A stretch of 64,000 nt of DNA from Pelodera strongyloides (Eukaryota > Nematoda > Chromadorea > Rhabditida > Rhabditidae): contig JAANDG010000301.1 of assembly GCA_036852015.1 (NCBI GenBank), forward strand, positions 1 through 64,000. Direction: 5' to 3'. A model generated the notes under the pieces. It saw only the letters and a program-made list of their open reading frames with translations. It ran no database searches and was not told the origin of the DNA. This document shows, piece by piece, positions 49,801 through 61,136 of this stretch; the first letter of the stretch is position 1; every line of letters starts with the position of its first letter. Made by a program: the position numbers and the translations under genes.

Positions 49801-50053
49801 AAGGAAAGTATATGTAGGTAAATAGTAAGAGATTGATTTACTTTCTATCAAAATTGCTCATAAACATACCGAAACAGCTCATGTTGCTGTAAGTGCGAAC
49901 CATTGACATCTTTCGTTGCGGCTCCATGTAGTCTACCATGATGACCGCGTGACAAAGGTCGGTGGGAATTCTTAACACAAAGAAGTGACCATACATATAG
50001 TCTAGGAAAGAGTTCAGCATTCGAAATATCGACACAAACAATACGTGGGAGAT
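34868..50053 (-). CDS. Unrecognised multi-exon gene, 3' portion (5' end not found)
   Basis: Exons linked by coding character and matching phase (minus): 49870-50053, 49509-49620, 39809-39956 (low end uncertain), 39157-39330, 38529-38579, 38366-38472, 35908-35988, 35452-35698, 34868-34969; stop TAA. Together they give about 400 residues. Seen: a hydrophobic start (LFVSIFRML), a proline-rich patch (PPSIPVPTSPPPF), lysine- and arginine-rich segments, a long acidic run (EEEEEQEE) and a basic KPAKKK patch followed by TLRALRRSYYTLVSFIRKKK. The strong donor GTGAGT at 49508-49503 and the acceptor before 39956 join in phase (CT|A, Leu) and imply a 9.55-kb intron holding the repeat element. No family is recognised. 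The last six junctions are phase-consistent; the join across the element is the weakest. It could be two genes, since reading through GTGAGT gives a stop at 49507. Confidence 0.5.
40905..41250 (+). repeat. Left terminal inverted repeat
   Basis: The arm starts with alternating CG/GC palindromic sequence (40913-40938), then a region shared in inverted orientation with about 49070-49410. It contains a GC hairpin at about 41109-41127 and the phrase CTTTTGAGCTACG. A nearly identical second copy starts at about 42471 through a 1.54-kb duplication. Confidence 0.7.
40940..44015 (+). repeat. 1.54-kb tandem segmental duplication
   Basis: The segment from about 40940 to 42470 recurs from about 42480 with an offset of 1538-1540 bp and only scattered differences. 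Matching pairs include 41539/43078 and 42086/43624. Near identity indicates a recent event. Confidence 0.85.
41500..46040 (+). repeat. Satellite array 1 (about 133-bp units with ATCGATCGAT)
   Basis: About two dozen diverged tandem units, each containing GATTATCGATCGATATTGAT, then a TTCAACTTA-like segment, TTTCGAAGTTGAGCA, TTGATCAGAGGGC, a TCTCTATCTC segment and CTCCTAAGCCG. Unit length is near 130-140 bp, measured from spacing of the ATCGATCGAT core (for example 43975, 44107, 44238, 44382, 44512, 44648, 44780). The array is interrupted by the duplicated left end at 42471-43330 and by a unique block at 45330-45470 that recurs at 45890-46040. Confidence 0.85.
45160..46040 (+). repeat. 0.56-kb duplication inside array 1
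   Basis: Three satellite units plus a non-satellite block (CATTCTTTGTTCTCCAGCCT, then TGTTCCGGGAGGTGCTTAAG) occur at about 45160-45470 and again at about 45725-46040, offset about 565 bp. Confidence 0.8.
46278..46731. mobile_element. Central 450-bp inverted-repeat element (MITE-like)
   Basis: Left arm 46278-46314 (GACAGACAGAACTCGTCTAT...ACACAATGCAG) is matched in reverse complement by 46675-46711, which continues into a GTCA tetranucleotide repeat to 46730. Inside, 46331-46356 form a perfect 10-bp stem (CAAACAAATT / AATTTGTTTG) with a 6-nt loop. No coding sequence is present. It separates the two satellite arrays and looks like an independent nested insertion. Confidence 0.6.
47290..49130 (+). 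repeat. Satellite array 2 (about 129-bp units with TGACGTCA)
   Basis: About 15 units at 127-130 bp spacing. Each carries ATCTATGACGTCAAAAACAA (or a one-base variant), GTCGACGTGCAAAGTTCACC, GTAGATCAAAAGTAACGATG, a GCTGAAGCGAAGCATG segment and GATCGCGCTTCTGATTCAGA. Looser relatives extend left to about 46980. The unit is related to sequence just inside both terminal repeats, so it probably arose by amplification of the right arm. Confidence 0.85.
47300..49110 (+). repeat. 0.90-kb higher-order duplication in array 2
   Basis: Seven consecutive units (about 47305-48205) recur at about 48207-49109, offset 902 bp. The seven-unit order of variants is kept (for example TCGGCGTGC in the first unit and AGTATAGATG in the last). 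This is a higher-order repeat. Confidence 0.8.
49070..49410 (-). repeat. Right terminal inverted repeat
   Basis: Reverse complement of the left arm with scattered mismatches. It includes a hairpin-forming GCGGGCCGAAGGCCCG at about 49211 and ends in GCGCGCCGAGCTCTAGTC. Confidence 0.7.
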
Positions 50054-52800
50054 CTGGCAAAAGAGAGAAGATATTTAAAAAGAGAAAGGCACCAGAGACA
50101 AGCCAAGCTTTAGGGGTAACGTCTATGCCACAGTTGTGAATATTGCAGTATGTGAATCAAACCCTCAGATCTTGGTCACATATATTCACTGTTATTTTCT
50201 CTTAAAGCTCACATAAGCGATGCGCGTGCATGAGGTCATTTGCTGATCTTACTCTTAAACTATTTAGATATCTCCCTTTAGATACACCATTGCTCACTGA
50301 TGTTATGGGTCACCCAAATTTGTGTCTTGGAGAAAATTTTTACCGTGAACAAAAAAGTTTTGAAAATGAGTGATATACTTATCGTCTTCAGAGATAATAA
50401 GCTCGACGTAAAAAGGTCGGTCTTATAACGTTTTATTGTTGGAGAAAAGTTGCGATTACGCACCTGCATTAATCCAGCTGCAATCCGACCCTAGTAAGTC
50501 ATGTGATGTGGTTTTACTTCGCGAAATTAAGTGTCATTTGAGTACTTATGACATGAGTAAGTACAAGGCACAGTAGGCACGTGCCAGGCCTTTAGGAATC
50601 ACTAAGTATTAGTATACAAGCAAACTTCTTATCTTTATTCAACACGTGCCTACGGTACTCTATTTTCAGTCCGCTACGGACCCCTTACTTTCGTCATTAG
50701 AGATTTCATTTCCAAAATGTTTAAAATTTGTATGATATATATATAGTTGGGATAACATAACCACAACACTGCGGCTACTGCGTCTTGGGCATGGATATTA
50801 TGCAATTGCAAGTAAACTGGATTATATACATAGGTTGCAGGGTTGCACTGTACCGGGACATACACGAAAAAAATTTCTTTCCCAAAACTAATAACTAGCA
50901 CACAGTGCTTAACTTGAAAACATTCATGGTTTTAATTCATGTTTTTGGAATATATGCCAAAGAAATGTCATTCATTCTTATGTTTATGTAAGTGTACGGT
51001 TGAATTAGCAATAGAGTATTGTCACAATAAATATCCCCCCTCTATGAGGAAGACAGAAAAGTATAACTCAGTTGCTTGGTAAAAGACCGGAGGATTTTAT
51101 CCAGATAATGAGATGCACAGTCTTACAAGTGCTTTTAAGCACATGATGTTTGTTAGTCTCCGCCCAGTTCCACCGCTTCTCTGCGTCTCAAAGGCCAAGT
51201 TGGCAACATCGTGAATGTCCGAGAAAACCGAAAAATATGATGTAAACAGAATAGTTTGCGTGCGGAATTCCTAACCGAAAAATATGATGTAAACAGAACA
51301 GTTTGCGTGCGGAAGCCCTTTATAAGACAATCAAAACAACGCGATTGTTTTATCTTCCCACATCTGCGAAAGACACTGTTTATGTTAATGCCTTTGCATG
51401 GATCTACGCCAAGCTAACCCGTCGCCGAAGGAACACCTTCACCCTCTCTGGAAGAAAAGCGACTATAAAACTGACAATAATGTATTGCACAATAGTTGCG
51501 AAATGTTTATTTATCGTTCAATTATTGCATCAACGACGTACTATACTGAGTGATTTTCCTTGCAGGGCGAAAAGCTATGTATATACATACGATCATCCTG
51601 CAATTTATGTTATGGAAACGAACTTAATTAAGTTCTTAGACAACCAATACTAATCAACATTGGTATCTATCGTGCGCAGTAACGTTGGCCTAACATGCCC
51701 GAGTTGTATTTCAAAACCGAAACATTTATGCGTTCATCTACAGGATTTATTAGCGAGAAAACAAGTATGTTGTCCATCCGAAATTACTGTACTGCACTTT
51801 TCCGCCGCAGAACAAGGATATTTACATCGTTCATCGATTTCATAATAATCTTTTATACGGGCGGCTAATGTTTTTCTATGCACGATTTGTTTTTATTAGC
51901 AGATCAGATGTTCCAGAAGTGAGACTAATCAAGCGGAACCTATTATATTAGACTTGTTGGCAGTTGGCCAAGTGTGTATACCAGACTGTAATTTATGTTG
52001 TGTTCCTATGTTTATATATCCATCCAAGATTCTTATACTTGCAAACCTCGCGATCAGTTGAGGGAAACTAATACATATCGGGTTTACATACCGAATAATA
52101 TCGTTGGGAAGCTGGATGGTATCCTGTAATAGCCTCTTGTTCACTGTTTCTGTTACTCGACTTGTTGACTGGATGTGTTCACCTCAAATCCCCTTCTTGT
52201 AGTTTTTATGTAGATTCATTAAAACAATTATAAAACAAACTCAATTATAAGAACGGCTACGGCTCCTTTCGTAGCTACGGATTTTCAATGTTGACCATCG
52301 GCTGTTTCTTCATACCCTCGTTATAGGGCAACGGAATGAACAATTGTGCTATCCAGTAGTAGAGCTGTTCTGGGCTTCCTTCGAGTTTAGAAAGTTCTTC
52401 GGTGATTTGCAGGTAAATGACTGTAGTTGAGCTGATGTAATAACCAAGGAACTCCCTAGTAATCGGAGCTGGGTTACTTTAACGCTTAAGTGACTGCAAG
52501 AGCTTTCTAAACACGAAGGAAGCCCAGGACGCATCTATTGAAAAACGATCAATGAATTCGAATTTCTAGAAAAAATCGTTCCGCGCCAAATCCTTTTTCT
52601 TTTCTTTCTTTTTTTTAGCGTGCGCACATCCTCAGACTTTCCAGATAGTCGGATCCCTTTGACTCATTGGCACGTGGTCGGTTTAGCATACGACTGTCGG
52701 TTTCTGCCGCACAAAGACGGGATTTCTTTGGCACTTTCTATTACGAGGACGCGAAAAGGGACACACTACATTATCGAAAGGGGACAGATTGATTATTCAC
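50054..52800. other. Region where upstream exons of the unrecognised gene are expected
   Basis: No exon could be assigned with confidence. A minus-strand 32-nt candidate exon at 52092-52123 has a good acceptor (ATTACAG) and a strong donor (GTATGT), but its phase does not fix a unique join. A plus-strand open frame (51303-51653, 116 aa) has no recognisable motif. A 47-bp tandem duplication lies at about 51222-51313. Confidence 0.3.
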
Positions 52801-52809
52801 TTATTTATA

Positions 52810-53690
52810 AATCTTTATTCATTACATAAAATATAACACATATGCAGTGACGAAGAAAGAGAAAAGCACACACAGGCTAGGCTCGTTTAAGATGCCCATT
52901 TACTCACGCGGTGCGGTATAAAAAAATGATAAAACGAAAATAATACTAATAGTAAGGACAAAATTTAGCAACTAATACGACATACAAATTAAATTATGAG
53001 ATTAAGAAACTCGACTGGTATGCTATTTAAATGACCTTTAAATTCTTCAAGCGACTTTGAGTTAGCCACTTCTTTAGGAAGACGGTTAATTCTACGCTCA
53101 GTGCGTTTGAAGAACCAGTTTGAATCCCTGTTCATGTCTCGAACACTTTTGACAGTAAGGTTGTGCTGCCTTAGACTTCTAGTCGTTGTATCCGCAAGTA
53201 AAGTAGATAGATGGTGCTGGCAAAGCAAGGGTCCAGTTGGCCCTTGATTAGTTAAAAAGAAGTAAATAATTCTTCCTTGATTCTTCTTACACATTGACTG
53301 TCAATATCAAACATTTTGAGGCGACTCTGATAAGAAGAAAAGCGTATTACATTGTTACAACGTCTACAAGCGACACGAGAGTAAAATCATTAGTTTTTCG
53401 AGGCGTTTACGGAGTGCACTGTTTTATTTTGGACGGAATACTTTAGTTGCATACTCTAACATCGTGCGAATAAATGTCTAAGATACAAGCACACAATTTT
53501 ATGTTTTTGGGCTTGGAGTCTCTTAAAACTTGTTGTCGAGTGCGCACGGTAGCAAGTCGAACAATTCTATGGATATGCGCAGAGAAATTTTTGAGATTTT
53601 TTTCAGATTACGATCGATAAGAATGTCCGGAATTGTTTCTGTAGGAGAAATGAAGAAATCATCGATTTGGAAAGTTGTTTGGTAAGTTAT
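52810..53690 (-). pseudogene. Degenerate LINE reverse-transcriptase copy (minus)
   Basis: On the minus strand 52989-53294 encode a typical LINE C-terminal tail (RTERRINRLPKEVANS then SLEEFKGHL). Further upstream, fragments such as RTMLEYATKVFRP are visible between stops and frame changes. This pattern follows the reverse transcriptase of jockey/CR1-type non-LTR elements. The copy is inactive, 5' truncated, and lies head to head with the plus-strand copy starting near 53706. Confidence 0.6.
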
Positions 53691-53705
53691 TAATTAACCG
53701 CTCAA

Positions 53706-54840
53706 TAAAGAAGCCAAGTTGAATCGAGGCCTATCAGCTTTTTGAAAACTTACATCAAGAACTGGCTTAACGATAGGAAAATGTTTGTCCGCGTCGGTTC
53801 TTCTACCTCTTCCGTACTGGAATGTACTAGTGGTGTCCCACAGGGCTCAGTTCTAGGACCTATATTGTTTTGTCTATACACTTCTGATCTTGCTTGTGAG
53901 CTTCGCAACTTAGGAATTAGCTTTGTTATGTATGCTGATGATATTAAGATATACAAGGTTATAGAAAATCCATTGGATAGAATCACCATCCAACAAGCCA
54001 TTAATCTAGTTCATAATTGGTCTTCCAAGTTTCAGTTACCACTGGCACCGCATAAGTGTCAAGCTTTGTATATAGGTGGTTCTAACCCAAAGGTTGACTA
54101 TCTGTGCAATGATATTGTGATATCAAAAGTAACTGAAGTAAAGGACTTAGGATTCATTATTACCGATAATATCTGTTTCTCAAAACATATAAATTTTGTA
54201 TGCAATTCCGCAAGGAAAAGAATGTTTGCTTTATTCCGGACACTGAAAACTAGAAAAGCCAACGTTCTCGTTCTTGCGTATACTTTATACGTTAGGTCTA
54301 TTCTGGAGTCCGGAAGTGTAGTATTCAATCCCTACAAGAAAAGGGATAAAGTGGCTCTAGAAAGAATCCAGCGTATGTTTACGAAGCGTGTGTTTATGAG
54401 ATCTCATTTAGTTGGGTTTATGGATACGCCAAATAGTGAAACTAGAAATGAGCTTCTCAAACTGGATATGTTAGAGAATCGTAGAAAGAAAGCAGATGCC
54501 AAAATGCTGAGGAAAATACTAGCTGGTAAATGCGGTTTATCTTTACAACGTATGTTTAAATTTATGTTTAAATCCTACAATTATTCTTCTCGTAGAGGTA
54601 GTTCTAGGATTGTTATTAATAGGGCATCAAGAAATGTTCGGAAACATTCATTTGTCCATAGAACGTCCCTTATGATTGAACAGAATGCTACGAATTTCCT
54701 GTGATTTACTCCGAATTTGCTTGCTGAGACATTTTACTACTGCTTTATTATGTTTTATTTATTATGTGTATTTTATAACACAAACTGCACGTTACATTGC
54801 TTTCTTTGATTGTCTTTGTGCGTAATAAATTATTATTATT
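53706..54840 (+). mobile_element. 5'-truncated LINE (jockey/CR1-like) reverse transcriptase
   Basis: One open frame from about 53709 to the TGA at 54702-54704 (about 320 aa counted from a TTG at 53742) encodes the second half of a non-LTR reverse transcriptase. The motifs are SGVPQGSVLGPILF and the catalytic FVMYADDIKIY, then the thumb (VKDLGFIITDN, YVRSILESGSVVFNP) and a C-terminal RIQRMFTKRVF segment. The endonuclease and first reverse-transcriptase blocks are missing. A non-coding tail ends in TAATAAATTATTATTATTA at about 54820-54840, typical of CR1/jockey 3' ends. The intact frame indicates a recent insertion, but the 5' truncation makes it immobile. Confidence 0.85.
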
Positions 54841-57800
54841 AACGCCTCCGTCCAAAAGGTTGTGGATGGTTGTCAATACAATCCTTATGTAGCAATAAAC
54901 AGTGCACATTTTGGTAGATTCTCTCCAAAATTCACGCTTGCGCTCACGCGATTGCCTCATTTTTAAGCTGTTATAAACTTGTTAACAAGGTCATCATTTG
55001 TACCTTTTACTTCCTCATTTGCTTTAAAACAAGCTGGTTACACATCATTCTTCTTGATATATCAATTATCATAAAGTGCAAAATGAATGTACAAATGAAT
55101 AACGTGTTATTAAAAATAAGAAATGTGTAATAAAAACATCGCCCATTCACAGCTCACCAAACGGTTTGATCCAAAAATATGACATATGCAACTATTTTTA
55201 GCGGAATGTGTTTCAACCGTCATTGTAAGGAATGCGATGCGCCATTTCGGGCACCTCCTGTCGATTAACAAGTCATACTGAATTCGTGTGGGAAGGAAAT
55301 GATAATAATAAAAAGCAGTCTGGTGGACGAGTCACCAAGAAAACCCAAATGTAAATCGACAACGACTCACCCTCGGGATCAATCACCATCTTAAAAATCT
55401 ATAGATATTGGGGATTAAGAAAGCCTGATTTTAGATTTGATCTAATTATAAGTATTAGTTGCAATGCAACAAGACTGAAAGGTTAGTAATGTACAAACCA
55501 CGAAGTCTCTTTGACTTTATCCTATCGTGTGCTAAAGGCTACCTAGTCTGTTGATCTCCAAACGTTCAGTGACTTTCTGCCAATTAGCTCGGTATGCAGT
55601 AGATCAGAAAAAAAGACCGTAACATTCAAAAGAGTGATACCATCGTGCTGTCGCGTTCCTGATCATTCACGCACTGCGTTTCATAAACACTCAAATCGGT
55701 GATTTCGCTCGAAATTGTTTATAATCGTAACAAAAAAAACCATAATGTGGCATGCAAAAAATCATATAGATCGATACAGGTTCAGTCCATTGGCGGTCAA
55801 GTTCCCTTGTACATCGGCGGTTTTTCAAAAACCAGCCTTTTACTGACTGAGATCGACCAAACGTGAGCAAAAAATTGTACTAGCTGCATTGCCAAATTCC
55901 TGATTTCTACCTGATTTTTTTTTCCATACAAAGTTAGGTGAGATGCGAGAAGCTAAATAAAAGTGTTCGCCGAGACATGAGATATGAGATTCCGGAGCAC
56001 CGCACAGTTATCCTGTGAATTCAGCGCAAATGTGAGCGAGCACACAGTGCAAGAAAAAACACGTATATATGAGAAATTTTGCCACTGTGGAGTCAAGAGG
56101 CTTTTTTCTTGTCGCGGGCTCGCAGTGTCCAAATCAGTGTCCAAACCCTTGATGGTGGACCCTTTTAAAATTATGATTAATTCATCAACTCAATGTTCTG
56201 AATGAGATAGATGTGTACATGTCGCCAAACTAATTGTACTTTTCGTTTCGTTTCGGCACAAACCCTTTCCTTCGAAGATGCTCGATTCATTTGTTTCACG
56301 CGCAAATGTAAGATTCTTTTCAATTTTTGCTATTTGTATTTTTTGATTTTTTGTTTTGCCGACTAATAAATATGCAAACGTGATGTTGTTCAGTTCATCC
56401 GACACTGAATAACAAATTGCTGCACAACCATGACCCTCCTTAATTTTTATGTTATTCCAGACCTAATGCATAATATTATGTGGTGTTGTGCTTCACGCAT
56501 GATTTGTATTTTCAGACTGTATTTTGCTTCACGCATGATTTGTATTTTCAGACTGTATTTTGAACTAAGCAATGAGTCAGTTGATCGTCTACCCGACAGA
56601 GTTGCACTTTCTAAACCGAAGACAAAACATTTGATACAATTTGTATATATTATGTACTTTTGCGTATGCAGCCGATTGACGTGCGTGGGTTGGTGATTCA
56701 TTTAATCTTATTCTTTTTTTATCGGACTTCTGCACTTTTAGATCAGCATTTAGTCGGAATAGGAAGAATTCTTACGTGACAAAAAATGAGCAATCATTTC
56801 AAAGGGACTTCAGTAAGCGGAATGTTGTTTTCAGTTGATTGAAAATGTATTGGTGTATTGCCTTCTGTGTCAGAAGGATTGGTCGAAAAAAGTGGCTTAT
56901 AACTCTGAAATAAAAGTTGGATTTCTTAATATGTATAACATGTATTTGCTGATGGCCATCCCTCTGTCGTGCACAACAAAAGTACAACGAAATAAACAAC
57001 CTACAGCGGTGGGAAAAAATTTTTGCGCCAAATCGAATGGTTTTTAGACATCCCAAACTGAAGACTTCATTGCTGAGAGATTCCATGCGCTATTCTGCTA
57101 CCATATTGGAAATGAGGTGAATATTGTACATCTTTTGTTCTTTGTACGTAACAGGGCTACCGAAAATGGCACGTTCCGGCTGCATTACCTCTGACTCACC
57201 TTTTTATTCATAGTAATTTTCAGAAAAACATCGAGATAAGTTGTAATCAATTTGTGCCAAGAAATGTGTTCTTTAAATACCACGCATTTTTGTTTTAAGC
57301 ACCTGCGAATAGCTTACCCTTTAAAGAGCACATACAATAATGACCAAATGGAATTTGTGGTTTATTTGGAAAAGTCATTCATTTTTAGGAAAGTATGAAG
57401 TATGACAAAACAAGTCGTTTTGGGCATGCCACATAAGTATTGTGGTTAGTTTACAACCGGCATTTAGGTATTTGCCCTTTTAATTAAATTCAAGATAGCT
57501 GAACCCTTGTGCTGAGTTATCAGGCAATTTTTCAGGCTGAGTTACTCAACACAAATATTAGCTTCTCATTGTCTTATTGTGTTCTATTTACATTCTGCCA
57601 TATTGATGTAGTAATATAATTAATAATTAATTTTCTCTAAGCGTCCGATTAGTTTTGCTATACCATTGGCTAACCATCAGAAGTAGCATTCGATAAGTTT
57701 CAAATGGAAAGAAAACGGGTCCCGTCGAGACTTATTGAAAACGGTGGTCGTGCAGAGAACATACAATTGAAGTAGACAGCAGATAGATTGCCTCAGGGGA

Positions 57801-58197
57801 TTTTGGAGCACTCGGCTACTTATTGGACATTCATTGAGCAACAGAATAGAATGGACAATAGTCAAATTTTTTAAGTATTTTTTTTCCAGTGCCTGTATTA
57901 ATAGTTTTTGATTTCTAATTTTCAGCAAAGGATTGATTGTTCTTTGTAGTAAAAACTCAATGATGAGGTGTCATCTCCGCTTTTTAACCGTAATGATTTT
58001 TTTTGTTGTTATTATTGATGATGGGCTTATTTTTTACGTTAGATGTGCTGGCAATTCAAACCAAGTGAGCATGCTTTTACCAAACTAATATATTCTCCTT
58101 ATGGCGCGAAAAGACAGACAAATGTTCCTTTCAAAGTGAATTTTTCGGTTGTCGTCTTTTGCACTTTTGCACTTTGTTTAACCTTTATGCTTTATAG
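54841..58197. other. Intergenic region upstream of mkk-4
   Basis: AT-rich, no recognised gene. A tandem 36-bp duplication (GCTTCACGCATGATTTGTAT then TTTCAGACTGTATTTT) lies at about 56488-56560, and each copy carries a TTTCAG. The mkk-4 promoter must lie in or near its right end. ATTAG/ATAG acceptors occur at about 58042 and 58197. Confidence 0.4.
58191..58197 (+). promoter_or_regulatory. Splice or trans-splice acceptor at mkk-4 start
   Basis: TTTATAG ends at 58197 and the ATG of mkk-4 follows with no intervening base. Spliced-leader addition directly at the ATG, or a non-coding upstream exon, would both explain this. Confidence 0.45.
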
Positions 58198-61136
58198 ATG
58201 CCGGTGCTCCGCCCGGACGGGCTGCCGATTCCTCCACTTAACTTTGGAATGACCGCCGAGCACCACCCAAGTCCACAATTGTAAGTTCATTTTTTTGCAT
58301 GTCACAAATGTTACGATCCATATTTATGATATCCTGCGTTTGCTCATTAATTCAGTAGTTTTGTCTATTGGTTGGCCACACTAGTAATATATGAATAACA
58401 AAAGCCTCTGATGAAGTGGATTATGACACATGCATATTAATAAGTGGATATAGTGAGCAATCGCTGTATTGTGAATCATATTACGTGATGTTTCCGTTCA
58501 GGTCATTTTCCACCGGCAAGTTAAAATTTCCTGATGATGATCGGGAGTACGATTTTACCGCTGATGACTTGGAGGTTTGTTTTTATCTCTTCCTTTGAAG
58601 AAGTACAAATAAGTGCAATGAGAGGGCAACACTAATTGTAAGGTAATGAAAAAAGTACCATACAGACTCGTCCCTAACCAGAACACCGCCTACCTACGTA
58701 AACCTTAATGAGAAAGTCAAGATTAGACAGTATACGGAGTATGATTAAACATTTGGAATTGTTTCATATCGTAACTATTTATTATATTTTATGGCAACTC
58801 TTCGCTATGCGCTCCTTGCATATATTTATTTATTTGTTTTCAGGAAATGGAAATGATCGGACGGGGTAATTTTGGTACAGTGCATCGTATGGTGCACAGG
58901 ATTACGCAGAAAGTAATGGCGGTCAAGGTGTGTTATTTTTTTATCTTTATTCGGAAAAAATATGTTTATTTCTCCAAATGCTCCTTGCTCTAATTTAATC
59001 ATGGTTGATTTCTTCCCTGTGTTGTTCTTTGATAACGGAACTAAATTCGTGGTATATTTAGTGAATACCACCCATTCTGTTACTCGAAGCGGGAAAAAAT
59101 AACAATGATATTTTTTAGCGAATACGATCGACAGCGGTCAATTCAAAGGATCGAAAAAACCTGTTAATGGAGTTGGAGACCGTCATTAATGCAGCACCGT
59201 GCGAGAATATTGTGCGGTTTTATGGTGCTTTATTTTATGAGGTGAGCTTTTGAGTTCCTCTTTTCTTTTGTCAGTAAACTCGTCGAATATTAGCCCGATT
59301 TACTGGTGATTATTTTGTCATTACAGGGCCATTTTTGTTATCTAACGTTAGTTGTTCTGTGTGAGTATGGCTAAAACACAATTATTTGTTCCAGGGTGAT
59401 TGTTGGATCTGCATGGAGCTTATGGATATCTCACTAGATAAATTGTACACAGCGGCCTTCAAAAAGGACGGATCGTTTCCAGAAGAAATGATCGGATTCA
59501 TTGCTGTTTCGGTGGGCTTATTTGTTGTCTACCTGCTCAATTTGAACCAATTTAACTCATTGTCAATTTATGTGCACATTTTCCGGTATTAAACAGCGTT
59601 CTTTTTTTTTAATAGTGATTTCTTTCAGACGATCAACGCTTTAAATTACTTGAAGGAGGAGCTGAGCATTATACACAGAGGTCGGGTTATGCCATTTGTG
59701 TTGAATTTACATGTCTGTATGCTTTTTGTAGTGTTTTTCTTCGAGGTATTGTGCTCGATACTCACAGGTGTATGTATATAATTTTGAGGTATATGCACTA
59801 TCCTTACATGGCCAAAAAATCAAAGGTACGGGTAGCACAAAACTTCAGTTCTCAGCTGATAATTGAAATTATGTATGAGTCCTATGTGCGAAATAGACGA
59901 GAATCTTTATAGCGTGTTCTGAATTAGTTCATCTAAGATGGGTTCTCGTGTTATCGTTGGTAATCAACAATAGGGTGAAACTCTTTAGTTGTGAACAAGT
60001 GTCATTTAGATGTGAAGCCATCGAATATCCTGCTTGATCGACAGGGTCAAATTAAGCTTTGTGATTTCGGAATCGCCGGTCGATTGGTGGACTCAATTGC
60101 ACAAACACAAGAAATTGGGTGCCGTCCATATATGGCGGTCAGTTTTTAATTTGTTTGGTGATTTTTTTGTTATTTATTTAATTTATCGTGTCGAGATTTT
60201 TCTCACAAAAGTACTGCAGATCAGAAATTGCGCTGCCAATATATACAAAATTTTATAACCCTCATGTGGTGATATTGCTTTTTTTAAATACGATACTCCA
60301 CTTGTTTTCAGTTGAAAACACTTTGCATATAAAGTGATAATCACGTTCACTTGTATTTAGCCCGAACGTGTCAGTCAACTACAAGAGAAATATGATGTCC
60401 GTTCTGACGTCTGGTCGTTAGGGATAAGCCTTTATGAGATCTCAACTGGACGATTTCCATATGAAGGATGGAACACGCCATTCGACCAGGTACCGATTAA
60501 AAAAAATTAATGCCGATCCAAATACCGAAAATTGTACAGAAGACTACTGCTAAAATTCATGTTGCGTTAGAAACCACTGTGGAATTTCTGTGTGCTAGTC
60601 AATGTTATTTCGGTTGTTCGATTTCCTTATTACAGTGTAATTCAGAATTGATAAATATTACATGTTTGTTGCGTCTTGGTTTTTCGAATTAATACAAGCC
60701 TAGCATTTATAGGTTGCACAGGTTGTGCATGGTGATCCGCCTATGCTAACTACTGACTCCAACCATCAGTTTAGCCTCCAACATGTCACGTTCGTTAACA
60801 AATGGTGGGTATTTTTATCTTATACAAATAATCAACATAGCTCTCATATTGTTGCCTTTCCGAGTAGGCTGTGTTTATTTTGGATACGTTTGCTTGAATT
60901 TTCAGCTATCTAATATACCATTATCAGCACCATGGCATGCTTCATTTATTTGGGTCGCGTACTCTTTATCTTACCTGTTCAGTCTGGCCAAAGGCAAACT
61001 ACAGCGTCCGAAGTATGCTGAGCTGAAGACTCTGCCATTCTTCAAGCAGTACGATGTGCATGGAGAAGAGCTTGAGATGGCAAAGCTGAAAATTGGTGTA
61101 TTCGTTTCCTACATACTAGATTCATGTCCCAATTGA
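58198..61136 (+). CDS. mkk-4: Dual-specificity MAP kinase kinase (MKK4/SEK type)
   Basis: Ten exons: 58198-58280, 58502-58574, 58844-58927, 59119-59241, 59395-59511, 59629-59680, 60010-60137, 60361-60489, 60713-60804, 60983-61136; stop TGA. Phases agree throughout, giving 344 residues (C. elegans MKK-4 about 363). The protein phosphorylates JNK/p38-class MAP kinases in stress and neuronal signalling. Seen: glycine loop G58-R-G-N-F-G63, ATP lysine K80 in MAVK, HRDVKPSN with catalytic D178, DFG at 196-198, activation loop with S206 and T210 (the S-x-x-x-T pair phosphorylated by a MAPKKK), [20 protein letters not shown], and the C-lobe end RPKYAEL. The short N-terminus begins [17 protein letters not shown]. 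The activation-loop sequence ([10 protein letters not shown]) favours MKK4 over MKK7 or MEK. No inactivating change is seen. Confidence 0.95.

Noticed and set aside
51303..51653. 116-aa plus-strand ORF near 51.5 kb
   Set aside because: No family recognised, no supporting splice sites or promoter; begins inside a tandem duplication.
58043..58252. Alternative upstream start of mkk-4 at ATG 58043
   Set aside because: That ORF is in a different frame from the kinase exon and overlaps it out of frame.
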